Below, in pieces: positions 26,591-35,625 of a stretch of DNA of 64,000 nucleotides. The stretch spans positions 646,333 through 710,332 of the forward strand of contig JADJDQ010000002.1 in assembly GCA_016702605.1 (NCBI GenBank), written 5' to 3'. The position numbers and the translations under genes are program-made. Origin of the DNA: Candidatus Intricatilinea gracilis (GTDB lineage Bacteria > Pseudomonadota > Gammaproteobacteria > Burkholderiales > Burkholderiaceae_C). Below the pieces are notes generated by a model that saw nothing but the letters and a program-made list of their open reading frames with translations, was not told where the DNA came from and did not search any database. Positions within the stretch are counted from its first letter, which is position 1, and every line of letters starts with the position of its first letter.

Positions 26591-28356
26591 ATGAAACATG
26601 CAAATGTCCTGACCCTGTGTGGCGGCGTGTTGGCTGCATTGGTGGTGGTCGCCTGTGGCGGCGGCGGTGGTGGTGGTCCGGGATCGCCGCCCACCGGCGC
26701 CACGCTGTCGGGTGCGACTCCCGGCGCCATGTCGTCGGGAACGATCAGCGCCTTCGGCAGTGTGTACGTCAACGGTCACCGCTTCCGCACCACCAATGCG
26801 GTGTTGATCGACGATGACGACGACAGCCGCAGCACCGACCTGTCCGACCTCGAAGTCGGCATGAGTGTGGACGTGAAGGCCAGCTCGCGCAGCCGCCACG
26901 ACGACCCCGAGGCTGACGAGATCCGCCTGCCAAGCTGGCGCGCGGCCATGTCGACGAGTCCGACTCGAGCGCCAGCACCATCTCCGTGCTGGGGCAGACG
27001 GTGCAACTCACCGCCTCGACCAACTACAGCGACCGGCGCGCCTGCGTGGACGCCGCCACCACGCCGTGCAGCGCCGTGACCGGCCAGTCCGGCCTGAACG
27101 CCACCAGCGGCAGCGGTGCGACCCAGGTCGCGGGCAGCTACGTCACGGTCTACGGCTACCTGTTCAACGCGGGCAGCACCGGCGCGGCCACCCAGATCGT
27201 CGCCACCCTGGTGTCGGTGAACGATGCACCCACCACAACGACCGGCGTGAACTTCAAGGTCGAGGGGGTGGTCACCGCCTTGACCACCACGGGCGTGAGC
27301 ATCGGTGGTCTGGATGTCGACCTGACCGGTGCCGTCTGCCGCAACCGCGCCAGCACGCCCCCCTGCGCGAACGCCTTCACAGTCGGCCAGCTGGTGTCGG
27401 CCTACAGCGCCGCAGCACCGACGCTGCCGGCCACCACCCTGGTGGCCAGCCAAGCGCGACTGCGCGCCAAGCTGATGGTCGAGACCCCCGGCACGATCGT
27501 CGAACTCGAAGGCAAGGTGTCGAGTGTCGACAGCGCGGCGGCGCGGTTCGTCTTGCGCGGCATCAGCGTCGACGCCTCGGCCCTGCCCGTCGGCAGCACC
27601 TTGCCGGGTGTCGGTGACGAGGTACGTGTGCTCGGCACGGTGGCGGCCGACGGACTGTCGGTCAGCGCCAGCTCGGTCGTCGTGAAACACGTGGCGCGCA
27701 GTTCGACCTTCGGATTCGAGGGTGACGCCACCGCCGTGGTGCCCGGCCCGGTCGCCGACACCTGGGTGCTGACCCTGCTGGGCAAGGACGTGACCGTGAC
27801 CGCTGCCACCCGCCTGGCCGATCGTTCGTCGCGCGGCCACGGTCCGGGCCATGACGACGACCGCTCCGGCCCGTCGAGTTCCTCCGGCGGCGAATCGGGC
27901 AAGTCAGGCAAGTCGGGCAACTCGGCGTTCAACATCGCGACCTTCCAGACCTATCTGGCGGCCAGTCCGTCGCAGCACCTGCAGGTGCGCACCCGCGTCG
28001 ACGCCGGTGGCAATCTGGTCGCGCTGTCGGTGACGATCCTGCGCGCCTCGGCCGTGTCCAGCGTCAGCGGGGTGGTCGACGCCACACCGGCGCCGGTGAT
28101 CAGCAGCACCGCCGGCACACCCACCACCTTCTCGCTGAACGGGCTGGCGGTAAGCGCCGACCCGCAGGCGATCGTGATGAAACGTGTCACCCTGGCCGGC
28201 GCACCCCTTGCCGCAGGTGATTTCGTGCTGGTGCGCGGCAGCTTTGCCGCCGGCACCCTCACGGTCGCGGCACCGGCCACCCCGGTGAAGCTGAACGCCA
28301 GCAACATCGTGATCGACTTCGGGCCACCGCTGAACGACGACCACGACTGCTTCTGA
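26591..28356 (+). pseudogene. DUF5666-like lipoprotein gene broken by a 1-base deletion
   Basis: The reading frame from ATG 26591 (or ATG 26582) encodes a lipoprotein signal peptide with lipobox VVAC, a Gly tract, a Pro/Thr linker and the first DUF5666-like unit (ISAFGSVYVNG, DLEVGMSVDVKAS), and breaks after DEIRL at about 26929. The protein continues in the next frame from AKLARGHVDESDSS through further repeats to 28356. Restoring one G at about 26929 joins them into about 588 residues. The downstream frame keeps strong coding character, so the lesion is recent or a sequencing error. An intact copy would be a large outer-surface or periplasmic repeat lipoprotein of unknown function. Confidence 0.75.
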
Positions 28357-28366
28357 CCACCCTCGA

Positions 28367-28387
28367 GGTCCGGGCTGAGCCCGGACC
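28367..28387. terminator. Hairpin between convergent genes
   Basis: GGTCCGGGC and GCCCGGACC form a 9-base perfect stem with a 3-base loop, midway in the 63-base gap between the lipoprotein gene and the convergent SUI1 gene. There is no T-tract, so it is only a probable transcription stop. Confidence 0.4.
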
Positions 28388-28419
28388 GACCCACCTTCAA
28401 AAGATCGACAGGCCGGCCC

Positions 28420-28791
28420 TCAGCCGCCGGCCCGTTTGGCCTTGTGACCGGCTGCGACCAGCAGGGCAAGCACGCGGTCGCAGTGGTCACCCTGCACTTC
28501 GATCACACCGTCCTTGACGGTGCCACCCGAACCGCAGGCCGTGCGGATCTGTTTGCCCAGGGCGGCGAGCGCGGCATCGTCGAGTTGCAGACCACGCACC
28601 AGCGTCACGGCCTTGCCACCGCGGCCCTTGGTTTCACGACTGACCCGCACCACGCCGTCACCCTTGGCCAGCGCCAGCGCCCGCGCCTGTTGTTTGCACA
28701 GGCAGCCGGCCAGGGGTTGGCGGCAATCCGGGCACATACGGCCACTGTCGGTGGAATAGACCAGGCCGCTGTTGTTGTCTGACTTGGACAT
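28420..28791 (-). CDS. SUI1/YciH-family translation initiation factor-like protein
   Basis: 123 residues from ATG 28791. An N-terminal metal-knuckle-like CPDC and GCLC pair is followed by the eIF1/SUI1 fold: VRVSRETKGRGGKAVTLVRGL, then CGSGGTVKDGVIEVQGDH, the two signature stretches of YciH. It probably binds the 30S subunit and influences start-site fidelity, as proposed for E. coli YciH. It is read alone toward the lipoprotein gene. Confidence 0.92.
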   Translation of the reverse strand: MSKSDNNSGLVYSTDSGRMCPDCRQPLAGCLCKQQARALALAKGDGVVRVSRETKGRGGKAVTLVRGLQLDDAALAALGKQIRTACGSGGTVKDGVIEVQGDHCDRVLALLVAAGHKAKRAGG

Positions 28792-29744
28792 GTCGTCGTC
28801 GGTTGTTGGCGTGAGTGGTGATTCTGGCCTGCCGGCGCCCAATTCATGGGTGGCCGCGGGGCAATCACCGGCAACTCATCGGGCGCAAACGCTTGCCTGG
28901 CTGCACTGGCCAGTTGTCGAAAGGCGCCTCGAATATCCCGATCATCAGGGTGCCCGATTTACGGTCAGGCCTGCGCCCTGGATCGAGCCCCCAGCCCGGG
29001 TCGACCGGGGTCGCCTTCGCCTAGACCCGGCCAAGGACAAGCCTGACTTATTTTTTCTTAGGCGTCGTCGTATTGCCCGTGCCGCAGGCATCAAACGCCG
29101 GGGAGCCCGCGAGCCAATATGCCGTTCATCCTGCTCGTGGTGGGCCACGGTGAACGGCAGCAACGGGCCTGCGGCCTATTGACACCATGGGTGAATCTCT
29201 ACCGCCTTGCCCCCGTGACACTTCACCGACCCAACTTCGCCTTGATCACCTGCGTGCCCGCAGTGCGCCAGATCCGGGATCTGGAAATTGCCAGGCCCAG
29301 CCTATCAGCCGCCTCCAATCGGGCCAGCAGCCAACATCTCACTGCAGGCTCACGTGTATCGGTTCATTTCGTCGCTGACCGACTGCCGCAATTTCGCCCG
29401 AAGCAGAAGGGGGCGGCACGGCAGATATCGCGGGCACCGGTGCTTGGCGTGACAGCGGCCGGGTCCTGCCCTGCACCCGTTCGGCCCAGGCGCTGACCAT
29501 GAATGCTGCGAACAAATGTGAAGGGCCGTGGAATTGCTCCACGGCCCTTGGGATCTCATGGCCACCTGGCCCGCACTAGCCTGCACTGGCACTGGCCTGC
29601 TGCCTGGTTTGGGCGAACGCTTCGAGAATATTTCTCAGAACGCCTGCTCAGGCCGGTTGCGCTACCGACCGGGCTACCCAAGTGACCTGACCCGTCGACC
29701 CGGCTACTCGTTCAAACCCGATCGATGAGACGTTGAAATCGAAC
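28792..29744. other. Gene-poor region
   Basis: About 950 bases between the SUI1 gene and the H-NS gene. Several open frames cross it on both strands, but none has a ribosome site, protein-like composition or recognisable motif. It is visibly less GC-rich than its surroundings in places, with an AT tract at about 29049-29058. It contains a strong hairpin at 29521-29549. It may be remnant DNA of decayed genes. Confidence 0.6.
29521..29549. terminator. Perfect 12-base hairpin
   Basis: AAGGGCCGTGGA (29521-29532) and TCCACGGCCCTT (29538-29549) pair perfectly around a 5-base loop. No T-run follows on the plus strand; on the minus strand CACATTTGTT follows. It lies about 195 bases past the H-NS stop, so it may end H-NS transcription, or be a stray repeat element. 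Confidence 0.4.
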
Positions 29745-30083
29745 TTAGATGCTGAAATCGGTCAACTGTTTGCCCGCGGCAATTGCCTCGGACAACCAGC
29801 GCGGCTTCAGGCCACGGCCCGACCAGGTCTTGCCGCTGGCCGGATCACGGTATTTGGCCGCAACCTTGCTGACCGTGGCGCCGTCGGTGTTCTTGGGTGC
29901 ACGTGCAGGTTTGCCCGAACCAAGATCGGCCACGCTCAGGCCGAATTCGGCCATGATGCCCTTGACCTGCGCGATCGCGGCCGCGCGTTGTTCATTCAAC
30001 TGGTCCGCGATCTGCTTTTCGAGCGCCGCCTGTTGTTGTGCCAGAGCTTGCTTTTGCGCGATCAGTTCTGAATAAGTTGCCAT
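29745..30083 (-). CDS. H-NS family nucleoid protein
   Basis: 112 residues from ATG 30083. The N-terminal half is a helical oligomerisation region with Gln/Ala-rich coiled-coil character. The C-terminal half has the H-NS DNA-binding motif: KYRDPASGKTW followed by SGRGLKPRWL. It silences AT-rich or foreign DNA. It stands alone, flanked on both sides by gene-poor DNA, which fits an H-NS gene with long regulatory regions or one associated with acquired DNA. The ribosome site is weak. Confidence 0.93.
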   Translation of the reverse strand: MATYSELIAQKQALAQQQAALEKQIADQLNEQRAAAIAQVKGIMAEFGLSVADLGSGKPARAPKNTDGATVSKVAAKYRDPASGKTWSGRGLKPRWLSEAIAAGKQLTDFSI

Positions 30084-30621
30084 ACGATTCTTGTAGGGTT
30101 GAGGTTGCAGGACGCAAATCTATACGAAGTATCGTCGGGTTTCAAGTGGGGCGACCGCGAATCTCCGCCGAATCGACAGGTTCGGCAAGCTGCGAGACTC
30201 GACGCGGCATGCAGTTACGGTGTTTGCGCGCACGTGTCACCCCTTAGGTTCGGCGCTCCTGACATGTTGCGCCACAGTACCGCGATGTTGTTGCGCAGGT
30301 GGCCTTCGCACCGTCGAATTGCCATATTCAGGCTAGACCGAAACCCGCGAAGCGGCGACACCTTGCCGCATCTTGTATCCACCGGTTGCGCCGCTTCGAG
30401 ACCGCGTGAAAGCCACACCCAGACAATCTTCGGACTGATCGAGCGCGGCATCTTCACGTGACACAGCCAGAGGTTGCCCAGGTATTGCCACGAGAGGCGT
30501 CGCCGATATTTGCTGCCGGCGGGTACCGGTTCGCCGCGGCAGCTTCTTGGAACCCAGGCTATGGCTGCGCTACGGCGGCAAATTGCACTGCGTACATGGC
30601 GGCAGCAAGCGCCGCGCAGGC
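30084..30621. other. Gene-poor region upstream of H-NS
   Basis: About 540 bases between the H-NS start and the end of the DUF1415 gene. It must hold the H-NS promoter. Small open frames exist but none looks coding. No terminator or RNA gene was recognised. Confidence 0.55.
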
Positions 30622-31257
30622 CTAGTCGACCTCTGGCGCCCGGGCCGACACATCGGCATGCGCATCGGCGCGGCACTGCGCCTGCAACTCGCTCCAGCCG
30701 GCAGGGCCCAGCCGACGCAGCGTGGCGATATTGGCGTCGAAAATGCTCGCCGGATTCGGTATGGCCGCCACCGCACGTTCGATGCTGACCTCGCGAATCA
30801 GGTGCAGCGTGGGATAGGGCGACTGATTGGTGGCGTTGTCGACGTCGTCGGCCGCACTGCCGGCAAACTGGTACTGCGGGTGAAAACTCGCCAGTTGGAT
30901 GACGCCGTCGAGATCCATGTCGACCAGCGCCGCATCGGCCAGATCGAGAAAATCATTGAAATCGAGAAAATCGCCCAACACGCCGGGATGGATCAGCAGT
31001 GTGGTGTCGGTTTCTTCGGGGTCGGTGTTGGCCAGCAGCGTGAGTTCGGCGATCAGATCGGCCAGCAAGGCCTCGGGCTCGGTCGCGCCACTCACCACAT
31101 AACGCAGCTGGCCCTTGACCTGCGGCGCCTTGGCAAACGGGCACAGGTTCAGGCCGATCACGGCGCGGTCGACCCAGGCCCGGGTCTCGGCCAATACACG
31201 GGCCGTGCTGCGAGTGACGGGCGCCAACGCGGCGCCCACGTCTTGCGGCGCGCTCAC
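30622..31257 (-). CDS. DUF1415 family protein
   Basis: 211 residues from a GTG at 31257 that overlaps the SDR stop (GTGA). The family motif ETRAWVDRAVIGLNLCPFAKAP lies near residues 25-45 (only part quoted as LNLCPFAKAP matters for recognition), then LIHPGVLGDFLDFNDFL and LASFHPQYQFAG, with YPTLHLIREVS later. DUF1415 has no assigned function. The Cys and His positions suggest possible metal or cofactor binding. It is translationally coupled to the SDR upstream. Confidence 0.9.
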   Translation of the reverse strand: MSAPQDVGAALAPVTRSTARVLAETRAWVDRAVIGLNLCPFAKAPQVKGQLRYVVSGATEPEALLADLIAELTLLANTDPEETDTTLLIHPGVLGDFLDFNDFLDLADAALVDMDLDGVIQLASFHPQYQFAGSAADDVDNATNQSPYPTLHLIREVSIERAVAAIPNPASIFDANIATLRRLGPAGWSELQAQCRADAHADVSARAPEVD

Positions 31258-32027
31258 AACGTGTTCACCAGATGACCACCGTCGACCGCAATGACCGTGC
31301 CGGTCATGTACGACGACAGATCGCTGGCCAGCAACAGCAGCGGGCCATCGAGCTCGGCCAATTGGCCGACACGTTGCTGCGGCACCCGTGCAACGATGGC
31401 CCGGCCGGCCTCCGAGGCCAGAAAGTCCCGGTTGATGGCGGTTTCGAAGTAGCCCGGCGCCAGCGCGTTGACACGGATGCCGTGCGTCGCCCACTCCAGC
31501 GCCAGCGCCTTGGTGAGCTGCACCACCGCCGCCTTGGTGGCCGCGTACGACGCCACCTGGGTGCGCACACGCAGCCCCAGGATCGACGCGATGTTGATGA
31601 TGCTGCCGCCCTGCCCGGCCGCCAGCATGGCGCGTGCACTGGCCTGCGCCACGCGAAACACCCCCGACAGGTTCACCTCGACGACGGCACGCCAGTCGTC
31701 GTCGCTCACGTCCAGGCTGGGTGCGCGTGTCACCGTGCCGGCGTTGTTGATCACGATGGTGGCCACGCCCAGCTCCGCGCCGGCCCGGGCGATGGCCTCG
31801 GTGACGCTGGCGCTGTCGGTCACGTCGGCTGCGTAGGCGCGTATGTCACCGGGCCGGCCGACGGCACGGCCCATGTCTTCGGCTACCTCGTGGCCCAGCT
31901 CGATACGCCGGCCCAGCAGCGCCACACGAGCGCCGTGGCCCGCCAGCACACGGGCGAAATGCTGGCCCAGGCCGCTGAAGCCGCCGGTGACCAGGGCCGT
32001 GCGGCCTTGCAGATGGAATGGATTCAT
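31254..32027 (-). CDS. Short-chain dehydrogenase/reductase
   Basis: 257 residues from ATG 32027. Classical SDR: the cofactor motif TGGFSGLG near residue 14, NNAG, catalytic Ser region NIASILGL, and YAATK near residue 163. The late motif LLLASDLSSYMTGTVIAVDGG is typical of FabG-like enzymes. An Arg pair after the first strand (LLGRR) favours NADP(H). The substrate is unknown. It is the first gene of a two-gene unit with the DUF1415 gene, divergent from the class V aminotransferase. Confidence 0.92.
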   Translation of the reverse strand: MNPFHLQGRTALVTGGFSGLGQHFARVLAGHGARVALLGRRIELGHEVAEDMGRAVGRPGDIRAYAADVTDSASVTEAIARAGAELGVATIVINNAGTVTRAPSLDVSDDDWRAVVEVNLSGVFRVAQASARAMLAAGQGGSIINIASILGLRVRTQVASYAATKAAVVQLTKALALEWATHGIRVNALAPGYFETAINRDFLASEAGRAIVARVPQQRVGQLAELDGPLLLLASDLSSYMTGTVIAVDGGHLVNTL

Positions 32028-32132
32028 GGACTGTCTTCGAGAAGTGATCGGCCAGGGCGAGCATAGCCACCGGCGCTGGCGCACGGTTTGACGCACAGAA
32101 TGTGGCCCCCTCCGGTGCACTGAAAGGCCCGC

Positions 32133-33353
32133 ATGAAGTTCGGACGTTCGATGCTCGAGCATTGGCTGCTCGACCCCGACGCGGTCTACCTCAACCACGG
32201 CACGGTGGGCGTCACACCCCGGCGTGTACTCGACGCCCAGCAGCAGTTGCGCCTGCAGATCGAGCGCCATCCGGCCAGGTTCATGCTGCGCGAGCTGATG
32301 AGCCTGAACCCGGCCGAACCCGCCCCCGGCGCAGTGGTTCCACGTCTGCGCGCCGCCGCCGAGCAGGTTGGCGCCCTGCTTGGCTGCCGCGGCGACGACC
32401 TCGCCTTTGTCGACAATGCCAGCGCCGGCATCAACGCGGTGCTGCGCTCGCTGCGGTTTGCCGCCGGCGACGAGATCATGTTGTTCGACCACGCCTACGG
32501 CGCCGTCGCCCGCACCGCGGCTTTTGTGGCGCGTGAACAGGGCGCGCAGGTGGTGACGCTGGCGCTGCCGTTTCCCATCGACGACGCGGCCCAGGTGGCA
32601 GCCACACTCGAAGCCGGCCTCACGGCGCGTACCCGGCTGGTCATCGTCGACCACATCAGCTCCGAGACTGCGCTGATTTTGCCGGTGGCAGAACTGGCCG
32701 CCGTGTGCCGCGCCCGCAGCATTGCGGTGCTGGTCGACGGCGCCCATGCGCCCGGCGCCATCGACGTGAACATCCCGGCCCTGGGTGTCGACTGGTATGT
32801 CGCCAACCTGCACAAGTGGGCGTTTGCGCCGCGCGGCTGCGGCGTGTTGTGGGCTGCGCCCGAACACCGCCAGACGCTGCACCCCAGCGTCATCAGCTGG
32901 GGCCTGGACACGGGCTGGCTGCGCGAGTTCGACTGGACCGGCACACGCGACCCGACACCGTTCTTGTGTGCGCCCGACGGCATCGCGTTCATGACGAGTT
33001 GTCTCGGCATCGATGCCATGCGCGAGCACAACCACGCCCTGGTGTGGCACGCCGCACAACAATTCGCGGCACGATGGGGCCCGCCCTGGTCCACGCCCGA
33101 GACCATGACCGGCTGCATGGCCACGTTGCCGCTGCCAATCAGGCTGGGCGGCGACCAAGCCCAGGCCAGGAGGCTGCAGAACTGGCTGCTGTTCGAGCGC
33201 CACATCGAGGTGCCGGTGATCACGCGCGCCAACCGCCTGTGGCTGCGTGTGTCGGCCCAGGTCTACAACGACGACAGCGACATCGAGCGCCTGGGCGAGG
33301 CCATCGACGAGGTGCTGGCCACACCGTCGTTGCCTGGGCCGCCGCGGGCCTGA
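32133..33353 (+). CDS. Class V aminotransferase-fold enzyme (isopenicillin-N-epimerase-like)
   Basis: 406 residues from ATG 32133. PLP-fold type I: YLNHGTVGVTP at the N-terminus, FVDNASAGINAVLR near residue 90, VDGAHAPGAI for the ring-pairing Asp, and NLHKWAFAPRG with the PLP lysine. This pattern matches the CefD-like branch of class V aminotransferases, which includes epimerases and cysteine-desulfurase-like enzymes. The substrate cannot be read from the sequence. It stands alone, divergent from the SDR gene. Confidence 0.9.
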   Translation: MKFGRSMLEHWLLDPDAVYLNHGTVGVTPRRVLDAQQQLRLQIERHPARFMLRELMSLNPAEPAPGAVVPRLRAAAEQVGALLGCRGDDLAFVDNASAGINAVLRSLRFAAGDEIMLFDHAYGAVARTAAFVAREQGAQVVTLALPFPIDDAAQVAATLEAGLTARTRLVIVDHISSETALILPVAELAAVCRARSIAVLVDGAHAPGAIDVNIPALGVDWYVANLHKWAFAPRGCGVLWAAPEHRQTLHPSVISWGLDTGWLREFDWTGTRDPTPFLCAPDGIAFMTSCLGIDAMREHNHALVWHAAQQFAARWGPPWSTPETMTGCMATLPLPIRLGGDQAQARRLQNWLLFERHIEVPVITRANRLWLRVSAQVYNDDSDIERLGEAIDEVLATPSLPGPPRA

Positions 33354-33554
33354 CATTGCTTGGGTGTGGTCCGGGCGGTTCGATCGCCGCAGATGACCGG
33401 CAAGTCGCCGGCACTTCGACGCATCGGCAGGTGCCCGGGGGTTCAAGTTGAGGCTGGCGCATCCGATTCATCAGATGACAGCGGCGCGCCCTTCGAGCAA
33501 ACATCCCCGCAGACGTCTTGCGAGGTGCACGCCGCCGCAAACAGACCCACCACC

Positions 33555-33953
33555 ATGGACCTCACCACACTCTCCGTCCTGGTCGTCGACGACTTCAGCA
33601 CCATGCGCCGCATCGTCATCGGCCTGCTGCGCGAGAAGGGCATCAAGAAGACGCTGGAGGCCGACAACGGCATCCACGCCTTGCAGATGCTCGCGCACAA
33701 CCATGTGGACATGGTCATCAGCGACTGGAACATGCCCGAGATGAACGGACTCGAGCTGCTGAAGGCCGTGCGTGCGTCGCCCGACTACGCCCATCTGCCC
33801 TTCTTGATGATCACCGCCGAAGCACGCAAGGACAACATCGTCGAGGCCGCTCATGCCGGCGCCGACGGCTACATCGTCAAACCTTTCAGTGCCTGCATCC
33901 TGGTTGGCAAGGTGCAGGCCATATTGCATAAGAGAGCAGGGATGCCCGCATGA
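33555..33953 (+). CDS. cheY: Chemotaxis response regulator CheY (motor-binding type)
   Basis: 132 residues from ATG 33555. Key positions fall at the same numbers as in E. coli CheY: D12, D13, phospho-acceptor D57 followed by W58, T87, Y106 and K109. This identifies the flagellar-switch CheY, in contrast to the cheY-like gene at 14118. Its stop overlaps the cheZ start (ATGA), so the two are translationally coupled. It would be phosphorylated by the CheA encoded 17 kb away. Confidence 0.95.
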   Translation: MDLTTLSVLVVDDFSTMRRIVIGLLREKGIKKTLEADNGIHALQMLAHNHVDMVISDWNMPEMNGLELLKAVRASPDYAHLPFLMITAEARKDNIVEAAHAGADGYIVKPFSACILVGKVQAILHKRAGMPA

Positions 33954-34522
33954 CCACCACCCCGTTTGCCGACGACACACGCGCCCAGCTCGGCGCCATC
34001 GTCAGGCAGTTGCACGACGCCCTGCATCAGCTGGGCTACGCCACCGCGCTTCAGCAAGTGGTGCAAGAGATTCCCGATGCGCGCGAGCGCTTGTGTTACG
34101 TCGGCCAGATGACCGAACGTGCCGCGCACAAGGTGCTGACGCTGGTGGACGAAGCCAAGCCACCCTGCCGCGAACTCGAGACCGCGGGCCTGGCGCTGCT
34201 GACGCGGGACACCACCTCGCCCGATCCGCTGCTCGACTTTGCGCGCAAGTCGATCTCCCTGGCCCAGGCCCAGCAGGATGTGCTCAACAACATCATGATG
34301 GCGCAGGACTTCCAGGACCTGTCGGGCCAGGTCATCCTGAAGGTGGTGAACATCATCTCGCGCACCGAAGAGCAGTTGTGCGAACTGCTGCTGCACAGCA
34401 CACCCGCCGCCGAAGACAACGCCGCACCACCGGCAGGTTCGGAGCTGGCCGGCCCGCAGGTGCCCGACAAGGCCCTGGCGCAGGACGACGTGGACGACCT
34501 GCTGGCGTCGCTGGGTTTCTAG
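33950..34522 (+). CDS. cheZ: CheY-P phosphatase CheZ
   Basis: 190 residues. The active-site helix reads AQDFQDLSGQV, with the catalytic Gln at Q127 and the Mg-coordinating Asp at D123. The extreme C-terminus DDVDDLLASLGF is the CheY-binding peptide, joined by a disordered Ala/Pro-rich linker (about 150-178). It ends the CheY-P signal at the flagellar motor. It is coupled to cheY. At 190 residues it is slightly shorter than E. coli CheZ (214). Confidence 0.95.
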   Translation: MTTTPFADDTRAQLGAIVRQLHDALHQLGYATALQQVVQEIPDARERLCYVGQMTERAAHKVLTLVDEAKPPCRELETAGLALLTRDTTSPDPLLDFARKSISLAQAQQDVLNNIMMAQDFQDLSGQVILKVVNIISRTEEQLCELLLHSTPAAEDNAAPPAGSELAGPQVPDKALAQDDVDDLLASLGF

Positions 34523-34609
34523 CGCGAGCCGTCGGCCAAACAGGTGCGCTCGCACGCGCCTTGGCCTTGTCCGTCAGAATCCGCGGGTAAATCCCAAGCA
34601 GGAATTCTG

Positions 34610-35587
34610 ATGCGACAACTTTCCCCGGCCGGCCAGGCGACCATCGACGACATCGCCCGGCGGCACGGCTTCAGCACCGACGCCGTGATGAGCATGCTCG
34701 ACAGCGTGATCAACGGCAACGGCAGCATGGCCCAGTTCAGCCACCCCGAATTCGCAGGCTCGGGCCAGTGGATGCGCGGCGGCATGACCATGGTGTCCGA
34801 CATGTTCAACAACTACCTCAAGGGCCGCGTGGACGGCCTGTGTTCGGAGTTGTCCAACCTGGTGGCCAACCAGCCCGACCTGGTGCGCAGCGGCAGCTTC
34901 CAGTCACAAAGCCAGGGTGGGTACCACAGCGACCAGGCGCAAAGCAGTTACGGCGGTGGCGGCAGCTATCAGTCACAAGGCGGTGGCGGTGGGTATCAGT
35001 CGCTGGACGGCAACGGCAATTTCGGCGCCGCCAGCCTGTTCGTACCGCCAGCACCCGGCACCAGCGGCGACTGGTGGCCAGGTGACCTGCGCTGGCCCAA
35101 CAGCACCGGTGCGCAGAACGGCGTGCGGTACGCCTACTTCGCGCAGGCACGCCGCCTGGCCATCGACGTGGGTGGCAGCGTCACGGTCTACGACACACTC
35201 GACCACCAGATCGGCGGCTTCTCGCAGCAGCAATCCGTCGGTGGGTCGATCAGCTTCACCAGCCAGTACGGCCTGATCAGTGTGGCCAGCCTGCCGGTCA
35301 CCTGGGCCAACGGCGCGCCGGTGTGGCAGCAGCCCTCACAGCCAACCCAGCAGGCGTCCGTGCAATACGCCGCCCAAGCCGCGACCGGCTACGGCAACAA
35401 CACGTCGGGAAGCCAAGGCGGTGACTACTCGACGCCACCCGGCGCCGGTACCGGTGGCAGCGGCAACAGCGGCGGCGGCGGGGACATCTTTGCCCTGATC
35501 GAGAAACTCGCCGACCTGCGCGCCAAGGGTGTGCTCAGCGACGACGAGTTCTCGGCCAAGAAGGCCGAACTGCTCAGCCGGCTGTGA
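34610..35587 (+). CDS. SHOCT-domain protein with Gln/Gly/Ser-rich middle
   Basis: 325 residues from ATG 34610, with AGGA 7 bases upstream. Residues 1-90 are a helical domain (GQATIDDIARRHGFS, GGMTMVSDMFNNYLK). Residues about 95-140 are low-complexity, rich in Gln, Ser, Gly and Tyr with QSQGG and YQS repeats. A beta-rich part (about 140-240) contains FVPPAPGTSGDWWPGDL and SISFTSQYGLISV. After a second Gly/Ser linker, the C-terminus is a SHOCT motif (IEKLADLRAKGVLSDDEFSAKKAELL). This layout is seen in Burkholderiales proteins of unknown function. It is expected in the cytoplasm. Confidence 0.85.
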   Translation: MRQLSPAGQATIDDIARRHGFSTDAVMSMLDSVINGNGSMAQFSHPEFAGSGQWMRGGMTMVSDMFNNYLKGRVDGLCSELSNLVANQPDLVRSGSFQSQSQGGYHSDQAQSSYGGGGSYQSQGGGGGYQSLDGNGNFGAASLFVPPAPGTSGDWWPGDLRWPNSTGAQNGVRYAYFAQARRLAIDVGGSVTVYDTLDHQIGGFSQQQSVGGSISFTSQYGLISVASLPVTWANGAPVWQQPSQPTQQASVQYAAQAATGYGNNTSGSQGGDYSTPPGAGTGGSGNSGGGGDIFALIEKLADLRAKGVLSDDEFSAKKAELLSRL

Positions 35588-35625
35588 GACCTGCGGGCTC
35601 ACCCAGACGAACGGGGCGAGAACTC

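Noticed and set aside
29660..29700. A tRNA-like D-arm pattern on the minus strand
   Set aside because: The flanking sequence does not form an anticodon arm, T-arm or acceptor stem.
32028..33446. Long N-terminal extension of the SDR frame
   Set aside because: It runs antisense through the aminotransferase gene; the SDR starts at ATG 32027 with a normal N-terminus.
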